Assembly: GCA_022818135.1 (NCBI GenBank)
Contig: JAFMSR010000002.1
Location: 23,087,677-23,151,676 of the forward strand
From: Saxidomus purpurata
Taxonomy: Eukaryota > Mollusca > Bivalvia > Venerida > Veneridae
Length of the DNA: 64,000 bases
Direction: 5' to 3'
Shown one piece after another: positions 23,701 through 34,320 of the stretch; the stretch's first letter is position 1, and each line of letters begins with the position of its first letter. A program made the translations under genes and the position numbers. The notes beneath the pieces are model-generated. The model saw nothing but the letters and a program-made list of their open reading frames with translations, was not told where the DNA came from and did no database searches.

Positions 23701-26030
23701 AACAACACGATTGTTCATCAAAGCGCCAGGATTTTTTAACATGGTGGACAATATGGGTATCTTAATATTTATATTTAAGGTCTACTGTTCCGTGATTATA
23801 AATCTTTTACCTGCCAAACTCAGTTTCGTGCTCAAACTTTGGCTCAATAGTTCAAAGTTTTAAGACATTTTTCATACTAATTTATTTATTCTCGTTTGCG
23901 AGACTCATTCCAAATGATATAAATGCTCTCGAAGACTCATTCAAATGGAGAGCAACCCAGAGAGAGAGAGAGAGAGGAGGCAATGTAAAATTATTGGTGT
24001 CTTGCCTAAGGACACTTCCGATATGGCTATGGTAAGGGATCGACACAGGGACCCTTCGATCCTGAGTCGAACGCACTACCACTACGCCACAGTGCCACCA
24101 CATTTTAAGATTTTATATTAATAGGTTCTTAAAATATGCCTATTAGGGTTTCTTTTAGCATCTAAAATGCCTATGTATACTATATTTCTTCGTTTTGTGC
24201 AGCGCTAGACGTGAAAAATACATCATGCTCAAATTCAGTCGAGCAAGAGGAAATGTTCTTAATCAAGGGGAAATGTTTTCGATCTTTCTAGAATTTTCGA
24301 TCTTCCTATAACCAGATCAGTATTTGATACGCGCGCGGTTAAGATAACTACATAACTTATTACTGTGCAAAGGTGTCACGTCTTTAATACGACTGTAGTA
24401 TTCACTAGCGTATGTAACGTTATCATGTACCAACTGTATGTCATCCAACTGTGAAACTTATTATGATCTACACCTTTTACATTAGTTGATTATTTCCATG
24501 GCGTTTAACGCTCTTTCCACCAGTATTGGTGGAGAATGTGCCTAACCATCGTTTCTGAGAATGTTAAGTACTAGACTCTCATCCTCCGTAAGACACTGCC
24601 AGCTTTCTCTCATATACAAACATGGTCGGTAGCGGGGCTCAAACCAATGACCATCAGTCAATAACACATCACAGTGCTTTAAAGTCTGCGATCTAAACAG
24701 TCGACAACGGAGACGGCCTTGTGAGTTAATAGTTCATCGGGATTTAGCAGGATGGTAATTGTTATGGTACTGTAAGATACCGCTGAGTGTTCTGCTAGTT
24801 TGCTTGTTGTTGCAGACTTTTGATGTTATAAATGGCAAAAATCTAAAGAGCGTAAGAACACTGTGAGTGTTAATAGATTAAAACGTAATAGCAGAGTCAC
24901 CTACGGGTGTTTATATATAAAGTATCGTTACATAACTAAGGTTTCGACATTGGTTTTGTGACCATTTAACTATAAAAACACTGAATTAGAAATTACAGAG
25001 CACAGAACCACAGATATGTACAAGAACCCATAACTTTTGAGGGAACGTGACTTCAATGCTTACCGCTATTATTGCTGTAGTTTTCATAACCCTATACTTT
25101 CTTTCTATTATAAATAAGGAGACACTCTAAGTGGTCATCTGATAGTTGTCGCCACAGATTATAAAAACTTTGTTATTCACTGGGGATGCACAAAGATGTC
25201 AGCAACAGGCAAAGTATGTGAAGATCCATGGTTAAGCATAGGAACGAGACTTCATGTTCCACCACCAGGTGTTGTAGACGCCATTGAGAACATTCTGAGC
25301 AGTAAATTTGGTGTTACCATTGGAGAGTTAACAAAAATACCTCATGCAATGCGTAAGCCGTTATAAGTCTTATAGTCTTGATATTATTATTATTTTTTTT
25401 CTTTTTTTATTAATTTTAAACATTATTCCCTGAGGTCTACGTGAATGCGTTGTTTCGAGATTTTTAAATAAATGACTTGACAGCTGATATTTTGATCACA
25501 ACTTGTGGACAAATGTATGATAAGGTTAAAGCTGCTCGCTCTCAGATTGTGATGAAAAAATAAAGCTCTCCAAACTCTCTGAAAATAACATATTTTAGAA
25601 TGAATAGTCAAATAGAAAAGCACCAGTATAAATGCCTGTCAAGTTTATCTGTAAATTTGAAATTATACGCTACCTAATTATAAAGGGTTACAAACGCTTT
25701 CTAAAATCCCAATATAACCATATAGCGTAGCGGTGCCGTTAAACCAAGCTCACCAACATTCTGAGTGGATGTTTGCAAATTGCTACCTTGATTTTTACTT
25801 GTGTTGTTGATTTTAGCCATTACTTTTACATTTTATGTATTATTAAATTATTTTTGAGAAATTGAATTGTTTCACCGGAAACTGTGAACGAGCAACGTTA
25901 ATGAGGATTTGCAGATATGTATCTGAAAAATAATTTTCTTAAGACATAAGGCTTACATAGTTTAAATAGTTGCTAATTTAACATTTCAGCTTCTTTTGGA
26001 AAACTTCCAAATGTATGTCCACGGTTTTAA
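20394..26030 (+). CDS. Secreted lipocalin, gene A (five coding exons, 198 aa)
   Basis: I assembled this by hand as join(20394-20504, 21150-21283, 23680-23756, 25119-25352, 25990-26030), which totals 597 nt including the stop. Every intron begins GT and ends AG, with phases 0, 2, 1, 1. The product starts with a signal peptide (Leu/Ala-rich residues 1-16, MLRLLLLAILATTIQA). It then shows the lipocalin landmarks: G40-R41-W42-Y43 (the G-x-W block), T120-D121-Y122 followed by W129-G-C131 (block 2), and W145-L146...G149-T-R151 with a VPP turn and a C-terminal helix (block 3). Cysteines at 53, 86, 131, 141 and 195 could form disulfides; the last lies in the small final exon. Lipocalins are secreted beta-barrels that carry small hydrophobic ligands. 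The spacing looks most like the apolipoprotein D type, but the ligand cannot be read from sequence. Length fits the family. Exon positions and phases match gene B exactly, which is the best evidence that the gene is real. Confidence 0.88.
20505..21149. repeat. Intron 1 of lipocalin A with (GA)n tract and SINE remnant
   Basis: Positions 20617-20810 are an almost pure GA/CAGA/CAGACAGA simple repeat. It is followed by AGAGGCGAACACGTTACC, the reverse strand of a tRNA-like SINE head. The same SINE-plus-GA unit sits in intron 1 of B (36095-36240) and in relic C (29318-29450), so it predates the duplications. Confidence 0.75.
21150..21283 (+). CDS. Lipocalin A, coding exon 2 (G-x-W block)
   Basis: The acceptor TGTTTCAG ends at 21149 and the donor GTATGC starts at 21284, leaving phase 2. 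The exon encodes Y-T-G-R-W-Y and the first beta strands, ending at T-W-R-R. It contains the first Cys of the mature barrel (A-S-C-P-G). Confidence 0.88.
21337..21677. mobile_element. MITE of the TTAAAGCTGCTCG family in intron 2 of A
   Basis: It starts TTTAAAGCTGCTCGTTC and ends GAGCGAGCAGCTGTAA, inverted termini about 16 bp long. The body resembles the copies at 16610-16870, 25526-25901 and 38131-38472. Gene B lacks it at the matching place just after exon 2 (near 36715), so it entered A after the split. Confidence 0.65.
21678..23679. other. Intron 2 of lipocalin A, remaining part
   Basis: AT-rich intronic sequence. The stretches near 21700-21790 and 23090-23650 align with intron 2 of B and, near 23400-23650, with the start of copy D at 45850. 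I see no coding signal in 21800-23100. Confidence 0.5.
23680..23756 (+). CDS. Lipocalin A, coding exon 3
   Basis: This 77-nt exon lies between acceptor ATTTGTAG and donor GTATCT. It encodes GGVCNSV, then a strand ending APGFFNMVDNM. Length, splice sites and frame agree with the exons at 38751-38827 and 46064-46140. Confidence 0.85.
23880..24101 (-). mobile_element. tRNA-derived SINE in intron 3 of lipocalin A
   Basis: Read on the minus strand it begins with a tRNA-like head: box A TGGCGTAGTGGTAG, and a B-box-like GTGTCGATCCC. It continues with GGAAGTGTCCTTAGGCAAG and a CT-repeat stretch, and ends in an AATAAATAAATT tail. Genes B and D lack it at the matching place. Possible flanking duplications TTTTAAGA occur at 23858 and 24104. 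Confidence 0.7.
24480..24740 (-). mobile_element. SINE-like repeat in intron 3 of lipocalin A
   Basis: On the minus strand there is a B-box-like GGTTTGAGCCCC near 24640 and a 3' part containing GCGTTAAACGCC. The homologous copy lies in intron 3 of gene B (40080-40470), so this insertion is ancestral to both genes. Confidence 0.45.
25119..25352 (+). CDS. Lipocalin A, coding exon 4 (TDY and third blocks)
   Basis: The acceptor AAATAAG ends at 25118 and the donor GTAAGC starts at 25353. The exon encodes IVVATDYKNFVIHWGC, the second lipocalin block, and PWLSIGTR followed by VPPPG, the third. Reading past the donor meets a stop within four codons, so the exon looks as if it ends the gene. The donor is conserved in copies B and D, which argues that splicing continues to exon 5. 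Confidence 0.87.
25526..25901. mobile_element. TTAA-flanked MITE in intron 4 of lipocalin A
   Basis: TTAA at 25526-25529 and at 25898-25901 enclose an element that begins AGCTGCTCGCTC and ends GAACGAGCAACG. Gene B has AGGTTAATAAG without it near 42532, and relic C has AGGTTAATAAC near 29780. Both are clean empty sites with a single TTAA. TTAA duplication is the piggyBac habit; no transposase is encoded. Confidence 0.75.
25990..26030 (+). CDS. Lipocalin A, terminal coding exon 5
   Basis: This 41-nt exon follows an ATTTCAG acceptor. Joined in phase 1 it encodes 13 residues ending N-V-C-P-R-F and a TAA at 26028-26030. The final C-P-R is kept in gene B, and an equivalent sequence survives in relics C and D. 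An ATTAAA at 26094-26099 could be the poly(A) signal; the same hexamer lies at the matching place in B and C. Confidence 0.75.
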
Positions 26031-26279
26031 TAACGATATACGCCAGAGTACCGGAAGAGTATGGACCAGAGCTAGCGCATGTCATTTTTTGACATTAAAT
26101 ATATTATGTTCTTCTATTAAAACAACTCTTTTATTTATATTTTCGGCAATGGTGCCTTTTTCAAGAAATATTGTTAGAACATTTGTGATCTACATCTTTT
26201 ATGACAAGCTTAGAAATGAAAACAAACAGAGTCAGGACATGGCCTCATTTATGCCCTGATCACATCCACGCTACGAGCT

Positions 26280-26790
26280 CCATACGGGTAGGTTTTCAGG
26301 CGAAATTTTTCAAAATCGCAAAGTCCGTACGGACATCGTTGTCGTATTTAATGTCACTGGGTCAAATGTCAAGATCAAAGTGACCTGACATTAAGAAACG
26401 TTGTCTACTTATTAACTTGAGAAGGCTTTGGTATAGAGGTATCACACTAAGTAGAATCATTGATCATTAGATGGACCGCATTTATTTTAAGTTCACTTGG
26501 TAAAAGGTCAAGGTCACCATGATCTTGCATTTAAAAACGGTTTCCGCTCAATAAATACAGAAGGCTTTGACCTAGATGTCTCAAATTGGTCATGGACAGT
26601 AGATGAACCCTATTGATTTTGAGTCACTGGACCAAAGGTCGAGGTCACAGTAACCTTACATTTCATTAACCGCTTCCGCTTACTAACGTGACTATATTTT
26701 GACGTAAGAGCTTCATTTATTACTAGGTCAAATGTCAAGGTCATAGTGGCTTTCAATTTAAACTTGTTTCCACTCAATTAATTTAAACTG
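26280..26790. repeat. TTTCCGCTCAAT / AAGGTCAAGGTCAC modules
   Basis: Three or four diverged modules of about 120-160 bp, each with GGTCAAGGTCAC-like text and a GTTTCCGCTCAATAAA-like start. Related modules lie at 1830-2100, 51960-52240 and 60380-60660. Confidence 0.65.
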
Positions 26791-28180
26791 CTTTGAGCTA
26801 TGATCTAAAAAGCTGCTAGAAGTTTGGCTTAAGGATATACCAGGGGATGTTAAACTGATACCGATTTTGCCTTACTTATAAAAGGAAGTATAGGCAAGCT
26901 GTATATTATTTTAAAGCTCGTGAAATTTCCTTATCAACTATGTAACCGCTTTTTAATTGTTAGTTTGCATATTTGCGCAAATGCAGATTTTGTATTTTCC
27001 TAAAATGTGACTCAACTCCTCCATTAATCAACCTAGGTGGTCAACATTTCCATAAAGTATCTACAAGGTATAATTTATTGTAGCAGCTTTGGTCCATTAA
27101 CAGTTTCCTCCCTTTATTATTAAACTCCTATGCTTATTTTCTGTATCATGTTCATTATTAAAAGAAACAAATATCTTTGTTATATTTATTCAAAAAGTAT
27201 ATGTTAAATTCCAATTACAAAGACGACTTCATTTGTCAGTTTTGATTAACAAGTAACTATTTGGTAAACACATGATTATATATAACTTCAAATATAGTTC
27301 TGGTCGAGGTCAGCAAACTGACCCTACGTCCATTACGTATGTTTTCATTGGTACAGGCGGCACTTTTCCGACCTTGCCTATTTTCGGCATTATTCTGAGA
27401 ATACATAGGGGAGGTTCCCGTTGTGGATCCCCGTAATTATTTAGGATTGCTAACTTTGTGATTTCCTGTTTTTTTAATGCTATTGTGTCGTATATAATAT
27501 AAACAATAGGTATCTGTAATAAATGCCAGAAGACTGTGATTCAGCTTGGTAGTTATTTAGCCCGGAAATGAACGTAAGTTAGACCCTGAGTACGAACCTA
27601 GGGGTTGTAGCCACCCCGATAAGTGACCTTGTCCATAGAGTTCCAGTAAAATACCCCCGTAACTCCCAGTACAGCTTTGGCTGCACTAGCATTATTCCGA
27701 GCCGAACTCGAGGGTTGTAGATTCTATACCCACGGGGTCGACTTGGGACGGAGCTATTCTCCTATATAAGGGATCACGAACCAGAACGGCTACATTATAA
27801 AAGAGTATCTTAGATTTTATTTATTTCCCCTAGCGAAAAAGACTTGTAAAATTAAAGATTTGAACTGGCTTTTTCTTGTACCACCCACACCAAAAGGGCA
27901 ATAAAATTTGAATGAAATCTTTTATAAAAAATCTGGGATATCTTTTTAAGTTCACACATCAAACAGTCACCCTGTCAAGTTTCTTGCATTTTGATTCAGA
28001 AATAATGGATTTGAATCAATTAGAACCTTGTCTACAAATATGTGAGTCTCCTTTTGAAAAATGAAGAAAAATCGAATCTGAACGAAACCCTCCCACTTAC
28101 ACCCATCAATAATATAAACACCACCATGTATAAGTATCAAAAATAAGTGAGCGATTTCAGGCAATGAAAGACTTCTGCTT
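26790..28180. other. No recognisable gene; GC-richer patch at 27300-27800
   Basis: 27340-27800 is richer in GC than its neighbours and contains CTATATAAGG near 27760. It could be part of an LTR or another repeat, but no ends or coding region are visible. Confidence 0.3.
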
Positions 28181-28222
28181 TTTGGCCGTGGCCCCTGTTT
28201 GATATTATTATTTTTTTTTTCT
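28180..28222 (+). mobile_element. Tail fragment of the microsatellite-bearing element
   Basis: TTTTGGCCGTGGCCCCTG and TTTGATATTATTATTTTTT match the conserved T-rich end found at 31490-31526 and 54310-54346. Confidence 0.5.
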
Positions 28223-28299
28223 CAAGTAGATTAAATTGTTACACTCCCGTATGATGAGAATTAATACATTTATACTAGGATTGTTTGTTGAATTATGTA

Positions 28300-30300
28300 T
28301 ATTGACGAAACCTTGCATGTTTATCAAACGTTTATTATTATACACTTTTTATGTCATTGACTAACATGAAATGAGTTTAATAAAATAAGGATGTACTGTA
28401 GTTTTGAATTACTAGTCCTGTCTTATCCGTAGTTTGTTTTACTTCACTTGACCAGTTATTTCTGCACAAATTATAGTCAGCGTTGGAAACACGTTTAGTA
28501 AGTCGATGATAATCCATTGTAACAAGTCGGTTCCAATATCGTAGAATACAACCCCATCTTCTGAACGTACATGGTAGCCAGCCACTTTCACTGTAAAGAG
28601 TAGGTTTTGAGTTAATCTTTTTTATTTACATATAAATAGTCATATTTTGTTGTTAATTCCTGTTAGCTTATATCAAAGATCGCAGTCACAAAATAATACT
28701 ACAATTTCCATGGAGTAAAATTTGATAACAATTCTAAAGACTGTTTGTGCTAACTTTTCAATGACTTGCCAACTTTGGATAATAACTACCACCGTAGGGC
28801 TATAGGACGATATAGTTTAGTCCTACTTTCAAATGCTAATAATGCCAGAAAATTGCTACATGTAAAAGTGTTAAGAAAGAACAACGTAGATTGGTGTACT
28901 GATTTGGTGTCAATTAATTTCCATCTTGTTCACACAAGTTGTTCATGTCCACAATAGGCTGTCAAAGCATTTACAAATATTATTTGTAGTACCTAAGTAC
29001 TACAAATATAGATACATAGCAAATAAAGCACTCGCTGATGTTGAACAAGAGGGTCAGAAAAAGTTGGCAACATGAATCAACAAAATTTATTTTTTGATGG
29101 ATGATAAACATTGATATAGTGCAAACCAACAAAATAACAATTAGTATTAATCTTAACAGATGCCACTTGCATTTTAATGAGATCGTATATCATAGAAGTA
29201 CGTTTGTTTCAGAACCTGTGACTTTGTTTTATACTCGTTTATTTATTTACTCATGCATGATTGCAAAACAAGTTTTAATGTTAAAGATTAATTCCATCGA
29301 CACTAGCCTCGCAACGAGATAAAGACAATGAGAGACAGCGACAGAGACAGAGACAGAGATAGACAGACAGACAGGGGGATTAATTAATGTGTCCTGCCTA
29401 TGAACCCTGCGATCCAGAGGCGAACACGTTACCGCCGCTCTACCCCCTAAGTCTCTTTAACCCTTATCCTGCTAAATTTCTGAAATTGACATGTTAATCA
29501 TTTACTAGTAGATTACATTATATAGGAAAGCTATATCAAAATGTACTTTTTGAAAAGTATAAAAAATATACTATGATAAGACTGCATCGAATGTATTAAC
29601 AGAATACATTGGCACCACCAGGAAAAGAATTTAGCTCTTATTTAATAAATGATAAATTTTCGTTTGTCGGAGGTGATCACAAGTAATTGTCGCCAGTTCT
29701 TAATACAAATACAATAGTATTGCTGCTAAATTAAATCGTTAAATATTGGTCACAACTTGTGAGAGAATGTATCATTAGGTTAATAACAATGCACATATAG
29801 TATACATTGTATCGAAACAGTAGCTTTCTTAAAACAAATACATGCTTTAAATAGTTGTAAATTTTACATATCAACACATTTGCCAAAACTCCCAAGGGCA
29901 TGTCCACGGTCAACGGTATTAATAACAATAGAAGTCATGAGTACAAGAAACGCATGGGCAAAATCTAGTGCATTGTCAAATGTTGTCTCTTTTGTTTTCT
30001 CTTCTTTGGCATTAAATGTTTTAACCTCTTTTTCAATGTTGAATTGGATGAACACACATACAATTTATATACTTATGTATTTGTTGCAGATTTTCATACA
30101 ATACAGACTCGCTATATTTCATGAACTTGACGAGCAACAACAACATGAATTTGAAACAATGTTGAACAACATTTTAATGTTGAATAGTTTTAAATGTTTT
30201 ATGCGTGTAATTGTGTTGATCTATATGAATCGCCAATTCCTGTTTTGAGAGAATACAGTTTACAGTCTTGAAACGTATATGGGCTGCTTAAAATAACTTC
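28300..30300 (+). pseudogene. Lipocalin relic C (flanks plus exon 5 remnant)
   Basis: 28300-28980 matches the upstream flank of A (19080-19960). 29040-29210 matches the promoter region, but the sequence passes directly from TTTCAGAACC into intron 1 (GTGACTTTGTTTTATACTCG), so coding exon 1 is gone. 29690-29735 matches the end of intron 1, then jumps straight to the end of intron 4, so exons 2-4 are gone. A terminal-exon remnant at about 29872-29915 keeps the Ala-Cys-Pro-Arg codons but its acceptor reads ACATATCA. No product is possible. Confidence 0.75.
29318..29450 (-). mobile_element. SINE with CAGAGA tail inside relic C
   Basis: The simple repeat (GAGACAGAGACAGA) is followed by CAGAGGCGAACACGTTACCG and GCTCTACCCCCTAAG. 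Reversed, this gives a tRNA-like head (GTAGAGCGGCGGTAACG, GATCGCAGGGTTCATA). The same SINE lies in intron 1 of A and B. Confidence 0.55.
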
Positions 30301-31259
30301 CGAGTGGGAGTGTTTCAAGTCTCTGGGGACCACCAGATTTCATTTAATGGCCACATTGTTCAACTGGGTGTTAATTTATGTTAGAAGATAAATCCCAAAA
30401 TGAGTAATAATGCCTGTTTTGATTTTGAATCATCGTCGGCTACCCACGACTGATCCATTTCGTTGCTCTACATCTATATCATATGGGTTATTAGAATAAG
30501 ATCGGTTTCCGTTAGATCCAATACGATTTATTGAAGATATAAATTTTTTTACAATGTTCGTTGTTTATGCACCTACAAAAATTATGAGGGCATCACAATC
30601 GTAAATTAAAAACATTGCGCGACCTGCATTGGGAGCACAGTTATGAGACAAAAAGGGGGTGCAGTATGTCAGAATTTACAGTAAGAAGAGATAATCATCA
30701 CTAAGTAAAGACTGAAAATCATAAGGCACCGAGATTTTTATATTGCTACTTTCTCATGTATGATTTTATATAAAATTTAGAAATCCTGTGAATGACAAAT
30801 TCGTTTTGTTCAGCGCTAGACGGGAAAGTATTTCATCGAGCATAAGGAAAGGTTCTTAATCACGGGGACAGTAGAACCATATCAGTATTTCATACGCGTA
30901 CTGTTATGGTAAAAATAACCTGTCTTTCGGATATGGTTTTATTTCATAAATATGATTAATGGTTGACTTACATGAAATATGAATACGACTATAGTATTAC
31001 CTAGCTTATATAACTGAATCACTGACTAAATGACGTTCTGGATTGGTGTGCCATCCAGCTGTAAAAAATATGTTATTATGATCTACTCCTTTATGTACAT
31101 CAGCTTGTCGTTTTCGTTCTTTTATGTGTTTTGTTTGTTGCGTGTGTTAGAGATTCACCTAGCAGGGATTACTTTTATTTACACTGTCCTGTGACTTTGG
31201 AACATGGTGGGGGTAAGAGTGAGGTTGGGTGCGCACCATAAACCGGTTTAAGCTCCCCA

Positions 31260-31526
31260 GTGGTGTTTTTGCCACTGACCGTTCCAAGGCGGTGCCCCAC
31301 TGTGTTCCTTTAATTGTTCGTTTTGTCCTCGTGTGTTTGCTTTGTATGCTAGTGTGTGTTGGTAGTGTATATGTGTGTGTGTACATGATTGTGTATGTGT
31401 GTCGTGCGTGTGTGTGTGTGTGTGTGTGTTGGTGGTGTGCACTTCTGGGTGCTGTTGGGTTCGTTTTGGGGAGGCTGCGTTTTTGGTACGTGGCATTCCC
31501 TGTTTGATATTATTTTTGTTTTTATA
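31260..31526 (+). mobile_element. Microsatellite-bearing element with (GT)n
   Basis: It contains CTGTGTTCCTTTAATTGTTC, then GTGTGT tracts (31369-31430), then GTTCGTTTTGGGGAGGCTGC, CGTGGCATTCCC and a T-rich end TTGATATTATTTTTG. Seven copies or fragments lie in this window. The left end may begin upstream, near 31160. Confidence 0.65.
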
Positions 31527-31769
31527 ATGTAAAACGATGTTTTTGTTATTAGTTGCAAGCCCATTACTCTTCATTTATCCCACATGGGTTATTTTGTTTA
31601 CTAAGATCGTTTTCCGTTAGATCCAATACAGGTATTACATTGGCCCCATTATGATTTCATTCTTTCATTTCTTACATTCTAATGAAAAAGCATCATGACT
31701 GTGACCTTTGACCAACTGCTTCAAAAAGCATTAGGACTGTAGATATCAGTCTGTATTGTAACATTTTTA

Positions 31770-33217
31770 TGCCCCCGAAGGGTGGCATATTAAAATCGCA
31801 CCGTCCGTCTGTCCGTCCGTCTGTCTGTCTGTCCGTCCGTCCGTCCGTCCGTCCGTCCGTCTGTGCCTCCCCACTTACAATTCGTGTCCGGACTGTAACT
31901 CTGTCATGCATTGAAGGATTTTAAAATAACTTGGCACAAATGTCTAGCACATCAAGACGACGTGTCGCGTGCAAGACCCACATCCCTACCTCAAAGGTCA
32001 AGGTCACACTTGGAGTATGAAGGTTATGGAATCCTCTATATACGCACACATTCGTGTCCGGACTGTAACTTTGTCATGCATTGAATGATTTTAAAATAAC
32101 TTGGCACAAATGTCTAGCACATCAAGACGACGTGTCGCGTACAAGACCCACGTCCCTAGCTCAAAGGTCAAGGTCATACTTAGAGTTTGAAGGTAATGGA
32201 TTCCTCTATATATGCATATATGCACACATTCGTGTCCGGACTGTAACTTTGTCATGCGTTGAATGATTTTAAAATAACTTGGCACAAATGTCTAGCACAT
32301 CAAGACGACGTGTCGCGTACAAGACCCACGTCCCTAGCTCAAAGGTCAAGGTCATACTTAGAGTTTGAAGGTAATGGATTCCTCTATATATGCATATATG
32401 CACACATTCGTGTCCGGACTGTAACTTTGTCATGCATTGAAGGATTTTAAAATAACTTGGCACAAATGTCTAGCACAGCAAGACGAAGTGTCGCGTGCAA
32501 GACCCATGGCCCTACCTCAAAGGTCAAGGTCAAACTTAGAGTTTGAAGGTAACGGATTCCTCTATATATGCATATTCGTGTCCGGACTGTAACTTTGTCA
32601 TGCATTGAAGGATTTTAAAATAACTTGGCACAATTGTCTAGCACATCAAGACGACGTGTCGCGTGCATGACCCACGTCCCTAGCTCAAAGGTCAAGGTCA
32701 CACTTAGAGTTTGAAGGTAATGGATTCCTCTATATATGCATATATGCACACATTCGTGTCCGGACTGTAACTTTGTCATGCATTGAAGGATTTTAAAATA
32801 ATTTGGCACAAATGTCTAGCACATCAAGATGAGGTGTCGCGTGCAAGACCCACATCCCTACCACAAAGGTCAAGGTCACACTTAGAATTTATAGGTAATG
32901 GAATCCTGTATATATGCATACATTTGTGTCCGGACTATAACTTTATCATGCTTTGAAGGATTTTAAAATAACTTGGCTCAAATGTTTAGCACATCAAGCG
33001 GATGTGTCGCGTGCAAGACCCATGGCCCTACCTCAAAGGTCAAGGTCACATTTAGTGTTTAAAGTAATGGAAAACTGTATGCATGGTTACTCTGTCATGC
33101 ATGGAAGGATTTTAAAATTACATAGCACATTTATTGAGCACATGGAGAGGACACAGACTGTGAGGCACCTCTTTCGGGGGCATTCGTCACTTGTGAGGGA
33201 CAGCTCTTGTTTACTTT
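31770..33217 (+). mobile_element. Satellite-bearing element (HINE/pearl-like)
   Basis: It begins TTATGCCCCCGAAGGGTGGC and, near its end, has CTTTCGGGGGCATTCGTCAC, a subterminal inverted match. Inside are (CCGTCTGT)n at 31802-31862 and a tandem array. The paralogous block at 7300-7325 is uninterrupted, which defines the insertion; I see no target duplication. Inverted subterminal repeats plus an internal array plus insertion into a T-run recall non-autonomous Helentron (pearl-type) elements of bivalves. Confidence 0.65.
31881..33100 (+). repeat. Tandem array of 168-178 bp units, about seven copies
   Basis: Units start at TTCGTGTCCGGACTGTAAC at 31881, 32051, 32229, 32407, 32575 and 32753, and as TTTGTGTCCGG at 32923. 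Each unit carries CAAAGGTCAAGGTCA and CTCTATATATGCATA. The 64-codon open frames on either strand simply repeat with the array and are not genes. Confidence 0.92.
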
Positions 33218-33734
33218 AATTTATTCAAATTACAACTCTGATAAATCATATTGTTGATTTGTTTTGTGTACATGTATTGATCACAATATAACTTTATTCT
33301 TCATTTGACTGTTTTGTATATGTATTAAGTATTTTTTCATACTACATATTGTATGCATTGGTTGAAATAAAACTTGAAACTTGGGTCTTTCATTTATATA
33401 ATCATAAGACTATCTGTTCTTCAGTTATTGATTGGAAACAATAGGTGACGGTGAAGCGGACATCAATGGCAAAGCAATATATCGCCACACTATATTTAGG
33501 ATAAATAAATTTGCTTTGTGATGTTGACAGTGCTTGGTGCTAGTTGTAGAACATCGACGATCGGGGTATTTATACAAAAATGAATGTCCTGATAGGCAAC
33601 ATAACAGAAGATAAAGCACATTATTAAAAATTCATAATTAAAACGGCCGCCTATTTGGGATCTGTCTCTCATAAATTTTCACGTTTATGACCTGTCGGAA
33701 TTTATAAATTTTTATATTTTTAATTTTTTGTTAA

Positions 33735-33934
33735 ATGGACATTCCCTATAACTGATGTCAAACTAAAAAACTTAAGCGTAAGCTATATATTTCAGTCAGT
33801 ATCGGTAAAATCAGCGTTTAAAAATAAGTTGCGGTACCGTAAAAACAAAAATAATATCAAACAGGGAATGCCACGTACCAAAAACGCAGCCTCCCCAAAA
33901 CGAACCCCACAGCACCCAGAAGTGCACACCACCA

Positions 33935-33967
<33 letters not shown>

Positions 33968-34320
33968 CACACGACACACACACACAATCATGTACACACA
34001 CACATATACACTACCAACACACACTAGCATACAAAGCAAACACACGAGGACAAAACGAACAATTAAAGGAACACAGCGTAAGCCATTCAATACTCTATGA
34101 AGATCTAACGTTGTTGTTGTACAATAAATGGGTGGATAGCGATTTATTACAGAAGGCCTCCATGTTGATTATTTGTGCTAAAATTGGGCAATTTTCGATA
34201 TATGTTGTTCTTGAAAAAAAGTATTCATTTATTATTTTGCGTTCCTTGAATACATCATTTATGTTTCGACAAAATAATCTGCTACATTTTGTAGATGTAG
34301 AGAGTGCCCCTTTAAGCTTT
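33735..34320. mobile_element. MITE copy interrupted by a second element
   Basis: GACATTCCCTATAACTGATG opens it and TGTAGATGTAGAGAGTGCCC closes it. Between GTACCGTAA and GCCATTCAATAC lies the 33842-34075 insertion. Without that insertion it is a copy of the 18000-18345 type. Confidence 0.65.
33842..34075 (-). mobile_element. Microsatellite-bearing element with (CA)n, nested
   Basis: It runs from AACAAAAATAATATCAAACA to GGAACACAG and is the reverse orientation of the 31260-31526 copy. It is flanked by CGTAA on both sides (33836-33840 and 34076-34080), a 5-bp target duplication inside the MITE sequence GTACCGTAAACCATT. Confidence 0.7.

Noticed and set aside
31159..31574. His/Thr-rich and Val/Cys-rich frames, again at 33792-34344 and 43989-44265
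   Set aside because: They are translations of (GT)n/(CA)n cores of a mobile element; the frames vary with repeat length.
32081..32809. Repeated 61-64 codon frames (MNDFKITWHK and the opposite strand)
   Set aside because: They recur only because the satellite unit recurs; no start context, splice site or codon-level conservation is seen.
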